Shown here piece after piece: positions 34,830 to 43,761 of a stretch of 64,000 bases of DNA (position 1 is the stretch's first letter; every line of letters begins with the position of its first letter). Under the pieces are notes generated by a model. It was not told where the DNA came from, did not search any database, and worked only from the letters and a program-made list of their open reading frames with translations. The position numbers and the translations under genes are program-made. Source of the DNA: SIG603 sp964370775 (lineage in GTDB: Bacteria > Bacillota > Clostridia > Oscillospirales > Acutalibacteraceae); assembly GCA_964370775.1 (NCBI GenBank), contig CAYJKT010000015.1, forward strand, positions 1 through 64,000, written 5' to 3'.

Positions 34830-36590
34830 TTACACCTCCTCTAAATCAACGTCTTGTAGCACGCAAATTTCTCTGTAAAAACCTTGTTCTTTAACAAGTT
34901 TTTCGTGCTTACCTTGTTGAACTATCTCACCGCCGTCTAAAACTAAGATAATATCAGCGTTTCTAACAGCTGATATACGCTGTGCAATTATGATTTTTGT
35001 GCAGTCATAAGGTAGATTATCCAAGTTTTCACGCAATATTTTTTCAGTCTCGAAGTCAACAGCAGATGTTGTATCGTCAAGAATTAATATCTGTGGTTGT
35101 TTTGCAATTGCACGTGCAAGGGCAATACGTTGTTTTTGTCCACCAGATAACCCTGTGCCCATTTCACCAATGATAGTGTCAAAGCCCTCTGGTAAATCAG
35201 CTGCGAAATCCGCCGCCGCTAAGTGAGCAAATGCAGGTACTTCGTCTGGGTTCATCTCAGGATCACTGTATGATATATTCGCACTTACAGTGTCGGAATA
35301 TAACAGCACTTTTTGTGTAGCGATACCCAAGTTTTTTCTAAGAGATTGCAAATCCCAGTCTTTAACATTAACACCATTAACTTTTATGTAGCCCTCTTTA
35401 ACATCAATCATGCGAGAAAGTGCGTCTATCATAGTAGTTTTACCACTACCAGTAGAGCCTAAAATTGCTAAGGTTTGACCTTTTTCTACTCTAACATTAA
35501 TATTTTTTAGAGATGGTTTTTTGTTGCCACTGTGATATAAAGTTACATCTTTGAACTCAACAGTACCAAACTCTGTGCCTTTAACTGCACCGTTTTCAGG
35601 GTTTTTAACTCTTGTGTTTTTGTAGTAAATCTCCATAACTTTTGAGCAAGAAGTTATAAAACGTTGGAAATCATTTAAGTGCATACCAAGAGATTTCATA
35701 GGTTCTGACAAACCCCATGCAAGCAAAGAGAAAGCAGCTATGTCGCCAATTGGCATGTTTCCACCAATTACAAGTATACCAGATGTCAATAATATTAAAA
35801 CGTTTAACACCTGAGAAGAACCCTCAATCGCTGGGAAAAATTTCAGCCAGTGTCTGTTTGCTTTAATGTTTGCTGCTCTGTACTCTCTGTTACATTCATC
35901 AAACTTTTCTTCTTCAAAATCTTCTCTAACAAACGCTCTAACTGTTTTATTTGCAGAAATATTCTCTTGTGCAACAGAGTTCATTCTTGAAAGCTTTTGG
36001 CGTAAGTCTTGATACATTGGAAAAACTGTTTTTGAAAATCTGAACGAACATACTAAAATTACAGGAAGCACACATAATAGCACAATTGTTATTGTTACAT
36101 TAACAGAAAACAGATATATCATAGAGAATATAAACAGCGCAATACTCTCTAAAATAGCATGTGATGTACCAGCGATGATATGACGTATCATATCCATGTC
36201 ACCAGTCATTCTTGTCATCAAGTCACCTGTTCTATATTTAGAATAAAAAGTGATGTCTTGTTTGGACAAGTTATCGTAGATTTTAACTCTAATGTCGTTT
36301 TGAACATTTTGAGATACATATTCCAGTGTGCTTGTCATAGTGTATCTGAGTATTGACCTAGAAAACTGTGCTATTAACAAAAATGTTATTAAGCCTGGCA
36401 ACAAATCTAATCTGTTAACAACACTACCATCTGCTTGTACTTCTCCGTTAAGTACTTTGTTGGTGATTTCTTGCGTTATGAACGGAAAAACCAGACATAG
36501 CGCTGCTGAAATTACTGCAAAGCACATAGCAATTATAAAAAACTTTCGCTTTTTCCCCATAATGCTTGCAATCCATTGCAACTGTTCCAT
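34830..36590 (-). CDS. Heterodimeric ABC exporter subunit, degenerate ATP site half
   Basis: 586 aa, a six-TM exporter domain plus nucleotide-binding domain. Walker A GSTGSGKTT and canonical LSGGQKQR. Walker B reads ILILDDTTSAVD, so the catalytic Glu is replaced by Asp, the hallmark of the non-hydrolysing site in heterodimeric exporters. The partner gene follows after 3 bp. AGGAG precedes the ATG. hflX and a MarR regulator lie upstream on the same strand. Confidence 0.93.
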   Translation of the reverse strand: MEQLQWIASIMGKKRKFFIIAMCFAVISAALCLVFPFITQEITNKVLNGEVQADGSVVNRLDLLPGLITFLLIAQFSRSILRYTMTSTLEYVSQNVQNDIRVKIYDNLSKQDITFYSKYRTGDLMTRMTGDMDMIRHIIAGTSHAILESIALFIFSMIYLFSVNVTITIVLLCVLPVILVCSFRFSKTVFPMYQDLRQKLSRMNSVAQENISANKTVRAFVREDFEEEKFDECNREYRAANIKANRHWLKFFPAIEGSSQVLNVLILLTSGILVIGGNMPIGDIAAFSLLAWGLSEPMKSLGMHLNDFQRFITSCSKVMEIYYKNTRVKNPENGAVKGTEFGTVEFKDVTLYHSGNKKPSLKNINVRVEKGQTLAILGSTGSGKTTMIDALSRMIDVKEGYIKVNGVNVKDWDLQSLRKNLGIATQKVLLYSDTVSANISYSDPEMNPDEVPAFAHLAAADFAADLPEGFDTIIGEMGTGLSGGQKQRIALARAIAKQPQILILDDTTSAVDFETEKILRENLDNLPYDCTKIIIAQRISAVRNADIILVLDGGEIVQQGKHEKLVKEQGFYREICVLQDVDLEEV

Positions 36591-36634
36591 AAAATTCTCC
36601 TTTTCTATACGAACCGACTAATATCGGTTAATAC

Positions 36635-37885
36635 CTACTCATGTTCGAATTCTTTTATTTTGTTATAAAGAGTATACTCCACTAAAGCTTCAATTTCAAG
36701 TCCTTTTTCTACATATTCTTCTTTATATATAACTCCGTCTTTTCTAATCTCTGCTGCAAGACCTACTTTACTAAAAGGAAATAGCAATTTCACCTTAACA
36801 TTTTTATTTGGTAAATTTTCTTCAATAGCATTAAGCAAATCTTCTATTCCATACCCAGTTATAGCACTCAGTTTAACAGAATTTTTCACGTTTACTATTA
36901 TATCGTCGTTTTCTACTCTATCCCATTTGTTCAAAACACAAATCATGGCTTCTTCTCCTCTGCCAAGTTCTGTCAATAATTTTTCAGTAACCTCAATGTG
37001 CTCGTCTGCCTCTGGGTTAGATATATCACACACGTTCAGAATAATATCAGCATACGCTGCTTGCTCTAAAGTAGATTTAAAGCTTTCTATCAAGTTATGT
37101 GGTAATCTTCTAATAAGACCAACTGTGTCAATCAGCATAACAGTTTTACCACAAGGTAGTTTTAACGCCCTTGCAGTTGGGTCAAGCGTTGCAAATAATT
37201 TATCCTCTGCCAAAACACCTGCATCAGTCAGTTTGTTCATAATCGAACTTTTGCCTGCATTTGTATAACCTACCAACGCAACTGTAACTGTGCCGTCTTT
37301 TTTACGTCGTCTCTCAACTTCGCCTCTGTTTTTTTCAGCTTCTCTTAAATCCGCTTTCAGGTACTCAATCTTTCTTCTAATATGTCTTTTATCTGTCTCA
37401 AGCTTAGTTTCACCAGGGCCTCTTGTGCCAATACCACCACCAAGACGAGACATCTCAATACCTCTACCAGTAAGTCTAGGCAACATATATTTTAACTGAG
37501 CAAGCTCAACTTGCAACTTACCCTCTTTACTTCGTGCTCTGTCAGCAAAAATATCAAGAATAAGCATGGTTCTGTCAATTACTCTAACGCCCGTGTCACG
37601 CTCTAGGTTTCTAATTTGGGTAGGGCTAAGTTCTCTGTCAAAAATAATCAAATCAATATCATTATTCTCACAAAATTCTTTAACTTCTATCACCATTCCA
37701 CTACCAATACATGTTGCAGTTTCTGGTGTTTGTCTTTTTTGTATTTTAACAGCTACCACCTCTGCACCAGAGGTATAAGTAAGCTCTTTTAGTTCTTCTG
37801 TAGAACTAATTGCATCAAAGTCTCCTGTATCTAAACACACCAGAAGCACTTGTTCTTTTTTCGTATCATTTGTAAATAAATCCAT
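36635..37885 (-). CDS. hflX: Ribosome-associated GTPase HflX
   Basis: 416 aa. The N-terminal HflX domain holds CIGSGMVIEVKE, IDLIIFDRELSPTQIRNLE and VIDRTMLILDIFADRARSKEGKLQVELAQL. The linker carries RLGGGIGTRGPGETKLETDKR. The G domain has G1 VGYTNAGKSS, G3 DTVGLIRRLP and G4 NKWD. HflX splits stalled 70S ribosomes under stress. The RBS AAAGGGG precedes the ATG. It sits between marR and the ABC exporter genes on one strand. Confidence 0.96.
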   Translation of the reverse strand: MDLFTNDTKKEQVLLVCLDTGDFDAISSTEELKELTYTSGAEVVAVKIQKRQTPETATCIGSGMVIEVKEFCENNDIDLIIFDRELSPTQIRNLERDTGVRVIDRTMLILDIFADRARSKEGKLQVELAQLKYMLPRLTGRGIEMSRLGGGIGTRGPGETKLETDKRHIRRKIEYLKADLREAEKNRGEVERRRKKDGTVTVALVGYTNAGKSSIMNKLTDAGVLAEDKLFATLDPTARALKLPCGKTVMLIDTVGLIRRLPHNLIESFKSTLEQAAYADIILNVCDISNPEADEHIEVTEKLLTELGRGEEAMICVLNKWDRVENDDIIVNVKNSVKLSAITGYGIEDLLNAIEENLPNKNVKVKLLFPFSKVGLAAEIRKDGVIYKEEYVEKGLEIEALVEYTLYNKIKEFEHE

Positions 37886-37908
37886 ATTTTCCCCTTTTAA
37901 AACACAGA

Positions 37909-37945
37909 AGACCAGAAGTCCTCATAAGTAGAAAACTTCTAGTCT
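37909..37945 (-). terminator. Imperfect hairpin between marR and hflX
   Basis: AGACCAGAAGT (37909-37919) pairs with ACTTCTAGTCT (37935-37945) with one mismatch. It may end the marR transcript on the minus strand; the T run is weak. Confidence 0.4.
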
Positions 37946-38027
37946 AATGAATAGTTATAGTTTATGCTTTATGAACATCGTACTCATAAAACTGCGAATG
38001 AATCAACCAACAAACAAACCACCGAAT

Positions 38028-38465
38028 TTAATGGTAATGTTTTTTACCATTTTGCAATATTTTCCTGTATACATTGGATAAAAATTGCATCTCTGAATCA
38101 GAAATTCCCCAAAACAGATTATTGGTGAGAGAATTGCAAGTCTTAGCTAAATCTACGGCTATTGCTTGCCCTTTAGGAGTTAGGCCTAATCTCAACACTC
38201 TTGCATCTAATTCGTCACTGGTTGAAGTTATAAATTCTTTTTCAGTGAGGGATGCCACCGATTTACAAATAAGAGATTTTGAGATTGACCTATGCTCAGC
38301 AATATCTCTTGAAGTATTCAGCGTCTTCTCATTGTTTAAGAACAACAACACATCCATTTCGCACTGGGTTAACCCAGTTTCAGCTCTTTTCTCATGCAAC
38401 GCTTTTTCATAAAACTTTGCAATCTTCCATGCGGCCGAAAACGCGAATTGTTTTTCACTATACAT
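38028..38465 (-). CDS. MarR-family transcriptional regulator
   Basis: 145 aa winged-helix protein. TQCEMDVLLFLNN opens the domain. TSRDIAEHRSISKSLICKSVASLTEKEFI is the helix-turn-helix, followed by the wing DARVLRLGLTPKGQAI. A strong RBS (AAGGAGG) lies before the ATG. Located upstream of hflX and an ABC exporter pair in the same direction. Control of the exporter is plausible because MarR proteins often control drug efflux, but this is inference. Confidence 0.88.
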   Translation of the reverse strand: MYSEKQFAFSAAWKIAKFYEKALHEKRAETGLTQCEMDVLLFLNNEKTLNTSRDIAEHRSISKSLICKSVASLTEKEFITSTSDELDARVLRLGLTPKGQAIAVDLAKTCNSLTNNLFWGISDSEMQFLSNVYRKILQNGKKHYH

Positions 38466-38564
38466 AAGACAACCTCCTTAACTCGATATAAAATGCTATC
38501 TTGCTAAGGATATTCTACCATATTATACAATAAATTTCAACTATTTTATAAAAAATTAATAATT

Positions 38565-39563
38565 TTAGTTGGATTTGACAAGCTTTTTATTCTCTAATGA
38601 ACTGTTTGCCATTAAAGTGACGTTTAAACTCTTGATTGCATCTTCATAAGGTGATTTAATGTTGAGTCTATCCCCTGTTTTGACTGCATCTATAAACGTT
38701 TCTATAGCTGTAATGTGATTATCTTTTAATATTTTTACCTCTTCCATACGCTCTCCAGAGTCAACTCGCAAGAATTTTCCCCAACGGTATTCTATCCTAA
38801 GTCTAGGTGTAATAATCTCAAAACCAATTTTTCCAACACTATCCCCTGTAATATAACAAGCATTAATTAATGTAGCAATTGCTCCACTTTTAAAGTTCAA
38901 AACACATGCACTGTAATCTTCAACAGTATGAGGTGCAGATATAAGCTTAGGGTCGCACATTCCACTTGCATAAACAGAGTCAACTTCACCTAACAAATAA
39001 CGCAGTAAATCCACAAGATGAGTACTTTGCTCAACGATTTGTCCACCACTTTGCTCTTTCATTCTCCACCAAGGCACACCAGGCATTCCACCAAGCCAGT
39101 AAGCTTGAACCAAACCAACAGGCTCTTTCTGCAATATCTCGCGCACAATCTCTATCGGAGGGCTATAACGCTCGTGGTACCCAACAGAAGTTATAACATT
39201 AGACCCTCTAATAGCTCCGTCAATTTTTTTAGCTGTTTTCATGTCTAAACCAAGAGGTTTTTCAATAAACATGTGTATGCCCTTGCTACAGCATAACTCC
39301 TCAATCTCGCCGTGAACATCAGGTGTAAGAGAAATCACCACAGCATCTATTTTCTCCTTATTTAAAAGCTGAATAGCATCTTGGTACAGTCTAGCTTTTG
39401 GCACTTTTTTGCCTGTTTTTTCTAAATTTTCTATACCTCTATTATACAGAGCGATTATCTCAATATCTGGGATATTCAAAAGGTTGTTAAGGTGATAATT
39501 TCCAAAATAGCCACAGCCAATTATAGCAACTCTCACAGTTTTTATTTTTTTACGTCTATTCAC
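38565..39563 (-). CDS. Gfo/Idh/MocA-family NAD(P)-dependent oxidoreductase
   Basis: 332 aa. Rossmann opening VRVAIIGCGYFGNYHL, the conserved catalytic Lys in FIEKPLGLDMKTA, and a C-terminal alpha/beta domain with GGQIVEQSTHLVDLLRYLLG. The family oxidises or reduces sugars, inositols or sugar nucleotides. RBS AGGAGG. Monocistronic, with no sugar genes next to it, so the substrate is unknown. Confidence 0.9.
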   Translation of the reverse strand: MNRRKKIKTVRVAIIGCGYFGNYHLNNLLNIPDIEIIALYNRGIENLEKTGKKVPKARLYQDAIQLLNKEKIDAVVISLTPDVHGEIEELCCSKGIHMFIEKPLGLDMKTAKKIDGAIRGSNVITSVGYHERYSPPIEIVREILQKEPVGLVQAYWLGGMPGVPWWRMKEQSGGQIVEQSTHLVDLLRYLLGEVDSVYASGMCDPKLISAPHTVEDYSACVLNFKSGAIATLINACYITGDSVGKIGFEIITPRLRIEYRWGKFLRVDSGERMEEVKILKDNHITAIETFIDAVKTGDRLNIKSPYEDAIKSLNVTLMANSSLENKKLVKSN

Positions 39564-39774
39564 GCTTTAGTCCTCCTACGCACAACATGAAAGCATATTC
39601 TTTCATACATATATTTATATAATAATACTTTAGTATAAAAAAGTAAAGTATATTTTACCATTAATTTGCATAAATATTATTGTAGATTTATAAATGTATA
39701 TCTTGTACAAAATAACAAATCAAATAAACTCTTATTTATTAAATATTTCGAACAAGATAAGGAAAGGAGTTAAA

Positions 39775-40818
39775 ATGATTAGTAAGGTAACAAAAAATAT
39801 TATCTTAGTTTTTGCTTTATTTGTCTTTTTTTTAGGAATAGGTTCTTATTTTGTGCTGAACGGTGCAAGTTTGGTATCTTTAACTGTAGGGCATAGCATA
39901 GAAGAAGACACAGAGTATATTGAAGTTAACCATGTTGAATTGACAGCAGAGCCTGAAGTAGAGGAAGTTTTTATGGAGTTCCCTAGTGCACCTCTTGACT
40001 TTTTGGACGAAACTCTGCCTTTTTTAGAGCCAGACCCTACAAGAGCACATGGTGTAATTAGCGAGATAGTGGTTGATGGTGGAACACAGATTAGCAACTT
40101 TTTTGTGAACGATACATCTAATTCAGGCATTAATTTAGTGGAGGTACTCAGCAGAGAACTTCCGTTTGAAATCACTAACATGAGCGAACCGACCGTGCTA
40201 ATATATCACACTCATACAAATGAAAGTTACTTAACAGGGTACACCGATTTTTACTATACTGATTATAATGGAAGAAACGCAGACACGAATAGAAACATAG
40301 TTCAAGTAGGAATTGCAATGACAGAAGCTTTAGAGGCTAAAGGGATAAATGTTATTCACGATACTACTGTACACGACAGCCCTGCATATAACGGCGCTTA
40401 TGATAGATCTCTTGAAACAGTGCAAAACATTTTAGCAGAAAATCCAAGTATCACAATCACGATTGATATACATAGAGACTCCATGACTACATCAGAGGGT
40501 GTGAAGTACAAACCGACTGCTAATATCGACGGTAGAAAAGCTGCACAAGTGATGATTTTAGCAGGCAGTGATGCAACAGGTGCTTTAAATTTTCCAAACT
40601 GGGAGGAAAACTTGGTACTATCACTACAACTTCAAGAAAAAGCCACAGAGATGTACCCAGATTTAATGAGACCACTAATGTTTTGCGAAAGAAGATACAA
40701 CATGCATGTAACAAATGCGTCTTTACTTTTTGAGGTTGGAACAGAAGTAAACACACTTGCAGAGGCAAAATATTCAGCAGAACTTATGGCAAATGTATTA
40801 TACGAAGTTATTAAGTAA
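39775..40818 (+). CDS. spoIIP: Stage II sporulation protein P
   Basis: 347 aa from the ATG at 39775, preceded by AAAGGAG; a longer upstream extension is not supported. One TM (about 8-30), a linker, then the SpoIIP amidase/endopeptidase domain. It starts TVLIYHTHTNESYL (zinc-type His and Glu) and continues with YDRSLETVQNILAENPSITITIDIHRD and LLFEVGTEVNTLAEAKYSAELMANVL. SpoIIP cuts peptidoglycan during forespore engulfment with SpoIID and SpoIIM. Its presence indicates that the lineage forms endospores. No clear sigma-E promoter was found. Confidence 0.95.
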   Translation: MISKVTKNIILVFALFVFFLGIGSYFVLNGASLVSLTVGHSIEEDTEYIEVNHVELTAEPEVEEVFMEFPSAPLDFLDETLPFLEPDPTRAHGVISEIVVDGGTQISNFFVNDTSNSGINLVEVLSRELPFEITNMSEPTVLIYHTHTNESYLTGYTDFYYTDYNGRNADTNRNIVQVGIAMTEALEAKGINVIHDTTVHDSPAYNGAYDRSLETVQNILAENPSITITIDIHRDSMTTSEGVKYKPTANIDGRKAAQVMILAGSDATGALNFPNWEENLVLSLQLQEKATEMYPDLMRPLMFCERRYNMHVTNASLLFEVGTEVNTLAEAKYSAELMANVLYEVIK

Positions 40819-40856
40819 TACTATTAAAGTAGAATAATAAAAAGAGGGATAGTAAA

Positions 40857-41102
40857 ATGAAAAAAATAAATAGAGATATTGGAGTGTTTTTAACAAGTTT
40901 TATTTGCACCATAGTTTTGCTGACTGGTTTGATAGGTATAATTATTGCAGATAAATATAGCAGAGAAATATTATTTGGAGAAAACACTCCTTTTTTAGAG
41001 ATTAATTCTATATCAGATGAATACTTTGTTAATATATGCACATTGGGTTTCAAATTAGACATAAATATTACAGAATTTGTAGAATTTGTAAATTTTGATT
41101 AA
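40857..41102 (+). CDS. Small membrane protein, possibly DUF4321-like
   Basis: 81 aa. One strong hydrophobic segment (about 10-32), then a polar stretch and FKLDINITEFVEFV at the C-terminus. The pattern of an N-terminal TM followed by a short GFxLDIN-type end recalls the DUF4321 family found beside cell-division or sporulation genes, though the second TM is missing. RBS GAGGGA. It follows spoIIP by 38 bp and may be co-transcribed. Confidence 0.65.
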   Translation: MKKINRDIGVFLTSFICTIVLLTGLIGIIIADKYSREILFGENTPFLEINSISDEYFVNICTLGFKLDINITEFVEFVNFD

Positions 41103-41107
41103 AAGCA

Positions 41108-41136
41108 TTGCAAAAAACACAATAAAGTGGTAGAAT
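41108..41136 (+). promoter_or_regulatory. Promoter of the 112-aa gene
   Basis: TTGCAA (41108-41113), a 17-bp spacer and TAGAAT (41131-41136). Confidence 0.5.
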
Positions 41137-41221
41137 ATGAAAATAGATTTATATATTTAGTGTAAAAGTAGTATTTTGCCACTTGATTTGTGGCGTCAAA
41201 AAATAATATAAAGGAGTATTT

Positions 41222-41560
41222 ATGACTAGAATAATTAACAAACTCGTTATTTCATCTTTCATATTTTTTACTTTTTGTATGGGTGCAAGTGCAAGCCAAA
41301 CAGAGGTTTTCGAGATACCTCAAAACATGATTCCCACATCAGCAGAGATTGAATCAACAAGCAATGTTGGCATAACTATTTGGGCTGTTTTTATAGCTTT
41401 AGTATTAATTGTAACTTTATACATAACATGGAATTCTAAGGTAGCAAAGAGAGAAGAGCGTTCTAAAAGAGGAAAAAAAATACAAAGACCTAAAATTGTG
41501 GTAACACATGGTAATACAGACACTAGTTTGCAAAGTTTTAAAACTAATTTAGAGAATTAA
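41222..41560 (+). CDS. Unknown single-span envelope protein with signal peptide
   Basis: 112 aa. A signal peptide (about 1-24, ending ASASQ) precedes a short outer segment. One TM lies at about 49-69, then a basic cytosolic stretch KVAKREERSKRGKKIQRPK and a polar tail. AAAGGAG precedes the ATG. No family recognised. It lies 18 bp before the M28 peptidase gene and is probably co-transcribed with it and prmC. Confidence 0.7.
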   Translation: MTRIINKLVISSFIFFTFCMGASASQTEVFEIPQNMIPTSAEIESTSNVGITIWAVFIALVLIVTLYITWNSKVAKREERSKRGKKIQRPKIVVTHGNTDTSLQSFKTNLEN

Positions 41561-41578
41561 AATAAAGGGAAAAAGTAT

Positions 41579-42856
41579 ATGTGTATTGATAAAAAAAGAG
41601 CATTTGAGTATTTAAAAGAATTTGAATTTGAGAGACAAGCAGGTACAGAAGAAGAACTGAAAGCTGCTAATCTATTAAAAAGAGAAGTAGAGTCAACAGG
41701 CAACGCTTGTGAATTAGTTCCTTTTGAGATAGAAGAAGGCGAAGTATATAGCGCAGAATTTGAAATTTTAGAGCCATATAACAAAAAATATAATGTAACA
41801 GGATACAAATGCTGTTTGAACACTCCGGAAGATGGCGTAACAGCAGAATTTTTGTATGTAGAAAACGTAAATGAGGTTAATTTGTGCGACGCTAAAGGCA
41901 AAATCGTTCTATTTAACGGATATTTAAGATTACCAGCTTACAGAGCACTTGTTAAAGCTGGAGTTGCAGCAATAGTAAGCTTTTCTGGCACTATGCTTAA
42001 CACAAGAGAAGAAAACGACTTCTTTACAAGAAAACTTCGCTCTACTATTCAAAAATTTGGTAACCTAACTGCTGTTCATCTAGACATTAACGATGCATTT
42101 GAGATCGTTAACCAAAAAGCTAGTAAGGCACGTGTTAAAGTTATCGGCGAAACAGTTAAAAAGACTTCTCACAACGTGGTAACTACTATCACAGGTACAA
42201 AATACCCAGATCAAATTATTTGTATCGGTGCTCACTTTGACTCAACAGAGTTTTCAAAAGGTGTATATGATAACGCTGCTGGTTCTGTTATCAACATGGA
42301 GCTTTTCAAACACTATATGCAAAACCCACCAAAAAGAACAATTAAGTTTGCTTGGTTTGGTTCAGAAGAAATTGGTTTAGAGGGAAGCAAAGCGTATGTT
42401 GCTCAAAATGAAGACAGCCTAAAAGACCATATCTTTATGATTAATGTTGACGTTGGTGGCCCTGTTTTGGGTGCTAACTTCTGTAGAGTTACTGCATCTA
42501 AAGAGCTTACAGCTTTCTGTGATATGTATATGAAAACAACAGGACATGCTATGGCAGTTACTCAAGATATTTACTCAAGCGACTCTATACCTTTTGCTGA
42601 TAAAGGCATACCTGGCATGAATTTCTCTAGAGATGCATCAGCTGGTGCGGCGTTTATCCACACAAGACACGACGTAATGGATTACTTAAGTGAAGACGCA
42701 CTACATGCACTAACAGTGCCAGTATTTGAGTTCAGTGATGTTCTAATAAACTCTGCGTTTTTCCCAGAGAAAAGAGAAATCCCACAAGAGATTAAAGAAA
42801 AAGTAGAAAAATATTTATTCAAAAAAGAACTAGAGGAAGTCGATGAAGCTAAGTAA
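41579..42856 (+). CDS. M28-family zinc aminopeptidase-like protein
   Basis: 425 aa without signal peptide. A PA-like insert (about 80-140) is followed by the M28 catalytic domain. Metal ligands are visible in CIGAHFDSTEFSKGVYDNAAG (His, Asp), WFGSEEIGLEGS (catalytic Glu pair), INVDVGG (Asp) and FIHTRHDVMDYL (His). All are expected for a co-catalytic zinc peptidase. RBS AAAGGGA. It overlaps prmC by 14 bp. Substrate peptides are unknown. Confidence 0.9.
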   Translation: MCIDKKRAFEYLKEFEFERQAGTEEELKAANLLKREVESTGNACELVPFEIEEGEVYSAEFEILEPYNKKYNVTGYKCCLNTPEDGVTAEFLYVENVNEVNLCDAKGKIVLFNGYLRLPAYRALVKAGVAAIVSFSGTMLNTREENDFFTRKLRSTIQKFGNLTAVHLDINDAFEIVNQKASKARVKVIGETVKKTSHNVVTTITGTKYPDQIICIGAHFDSTEFSKGVYDNAAGSVINMELFKHYMQNPPKRTIKFAWFGSEEIGLEGSKAYVAQNEDSLKDHIFMINVDVGGPVLGANFCRVTASKELTAFCDMYMKTTGHAMAVTQDIYSSDSIPFADKGIPGMNFSRDASAGAAFIHTRHDVMDYLSEDALHALTVPVFEFSDVLINSAFFPEKREIPQEIKEKVEKYLFKKELEEVDEAK

Positions 42857-43652
42857 CTTATATAATGTTGCTAAAGATAAAATAGGTTCAGAAGAAGCCC
42901 AAATACTCTGTGAAGAGTTTTTGGGCTTTACTCGTACGCAGAGAATTGTAAACCCTAACACAGAAATTGCAGACTGTGAAAAATTTTTAGATGCAATAAA
43001 AAGGCGAGAAAACCACGAACCTATACAATATATCTTAGGGCACTGGAATTTTGACGGAATAGAACTAAAAGTATGCGAGGGTGTGTTAATCCCAAGAGAC
43101 GACACAGCCACACTCACAAGAGAATGTATAAAAAGGATAGGCAACCGTGAACTTGTTGGAATTGACTTGTGTTCTGGCACAGGTGCGATTGCTTTATCTA
43201 TTGCACAAGCATGTAAAAACGCAAAAATAACTGCACTAGAACTATATCCTCTACCCTTTGAGTGCTTAAAAACTAACGTAAAAACTCATGGTAACCCTAG
43301 AGTTACAGTGCTTAATGCAGATGTTTTTACTGCGTACTCGCAGTTTAGTGAACTAGATTTTATTGTGTCTAACCCACCTTATATTGAAACTGACGAGATA
43401 AACGATTTGCAAGAAGAAGTTAAAAAAGAGCCTGTTACAGCTTTAGACGGTGGAACGGACGGACTTGATTTTTACAAAGTGATAGTTAAACATTGGACTA
43501 AATGCCTAAAAAAAGGTGGATTTATGGCGTTTGAAATCGGAGAAACACAAGCTGAGAGTGTAAGCGAATTGTTAGGTAGTGAAGAATATATCAACATAAA
43601 AACGATTAAAGATTTAAACGGATTAGACCGAGTTGTTATAGCGCAAAAATAA
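42843..43652 (+). CDS. prmC: Peptide chain release factor N5-glutamine methyltransferase
   Basis: 269 aa. Methylates the GGQ glutamine of RF1 and RF2 with S-adenosylmethionine. N-terminal helical substrate domain with YILGHWNFDGIELKVCEGVLIPRDDT. SAM motif I is GIDLCSGTGAIALSIA, and motif IV NPPY lies in DFIVSNPPYIETDEI. The C-terminus MAFEIGETQAESV is typical. prmC usually follows prfA, but here it overlaps an M28 peptidase gene and precedes glyA, and no prfA is in the window. Confidence 0.93.
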   Translation: MKLSNLYNVAKDKIGSEEAQILCEEFLGFTRTQRIVNPNTEIADCEKFLDAIKRRENHEPIQYILGHWNFDGIELKVCEGVLIPRDDTATLTRECIKRIGNRELVGIDLCSGTGAIALSIAQACKNAKITALELYPLPFECLKTNVKTHGNPRVTVLNADVFTAYSQFSELDFIVSNPPYIETDEINDLQEEVKKEPVTALDGGTDGLDFYKVIVKHWTKCLKKGGFMAFEIGETQAESVSELLGSEEYINIKTIKDLNGLDRVVIAQK

Positions 43653-43699
43653 TTCATACAATTTTTAACCATAACTATCTCAGTTACAAATAAATTTAC

Positions 43700-43728
43700 T
43701 TGAAAAAATCATGTTTTAATAGTATAAT
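43700..43728 (+). promoter_or_regulatory. glyA promoter
   Basis: TTGAAA (43700-43705), a 17-bp spacer and TATAAT (43723-43728). Confidence 0.75.
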
Positions 43729-43761
43729 AAGGTAAACTAAAATAGAAGTGAGGAAGTTAAA

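Noticed and set aside
33066..36590. Bacteriocin exporter linked to the peptides at 51 kb
   Set aside because: No peptidase C39 domain at the N-terminus, 15 kb away, and its neighbours are hflX and marR; it looks like a general heterodimeric exporter.
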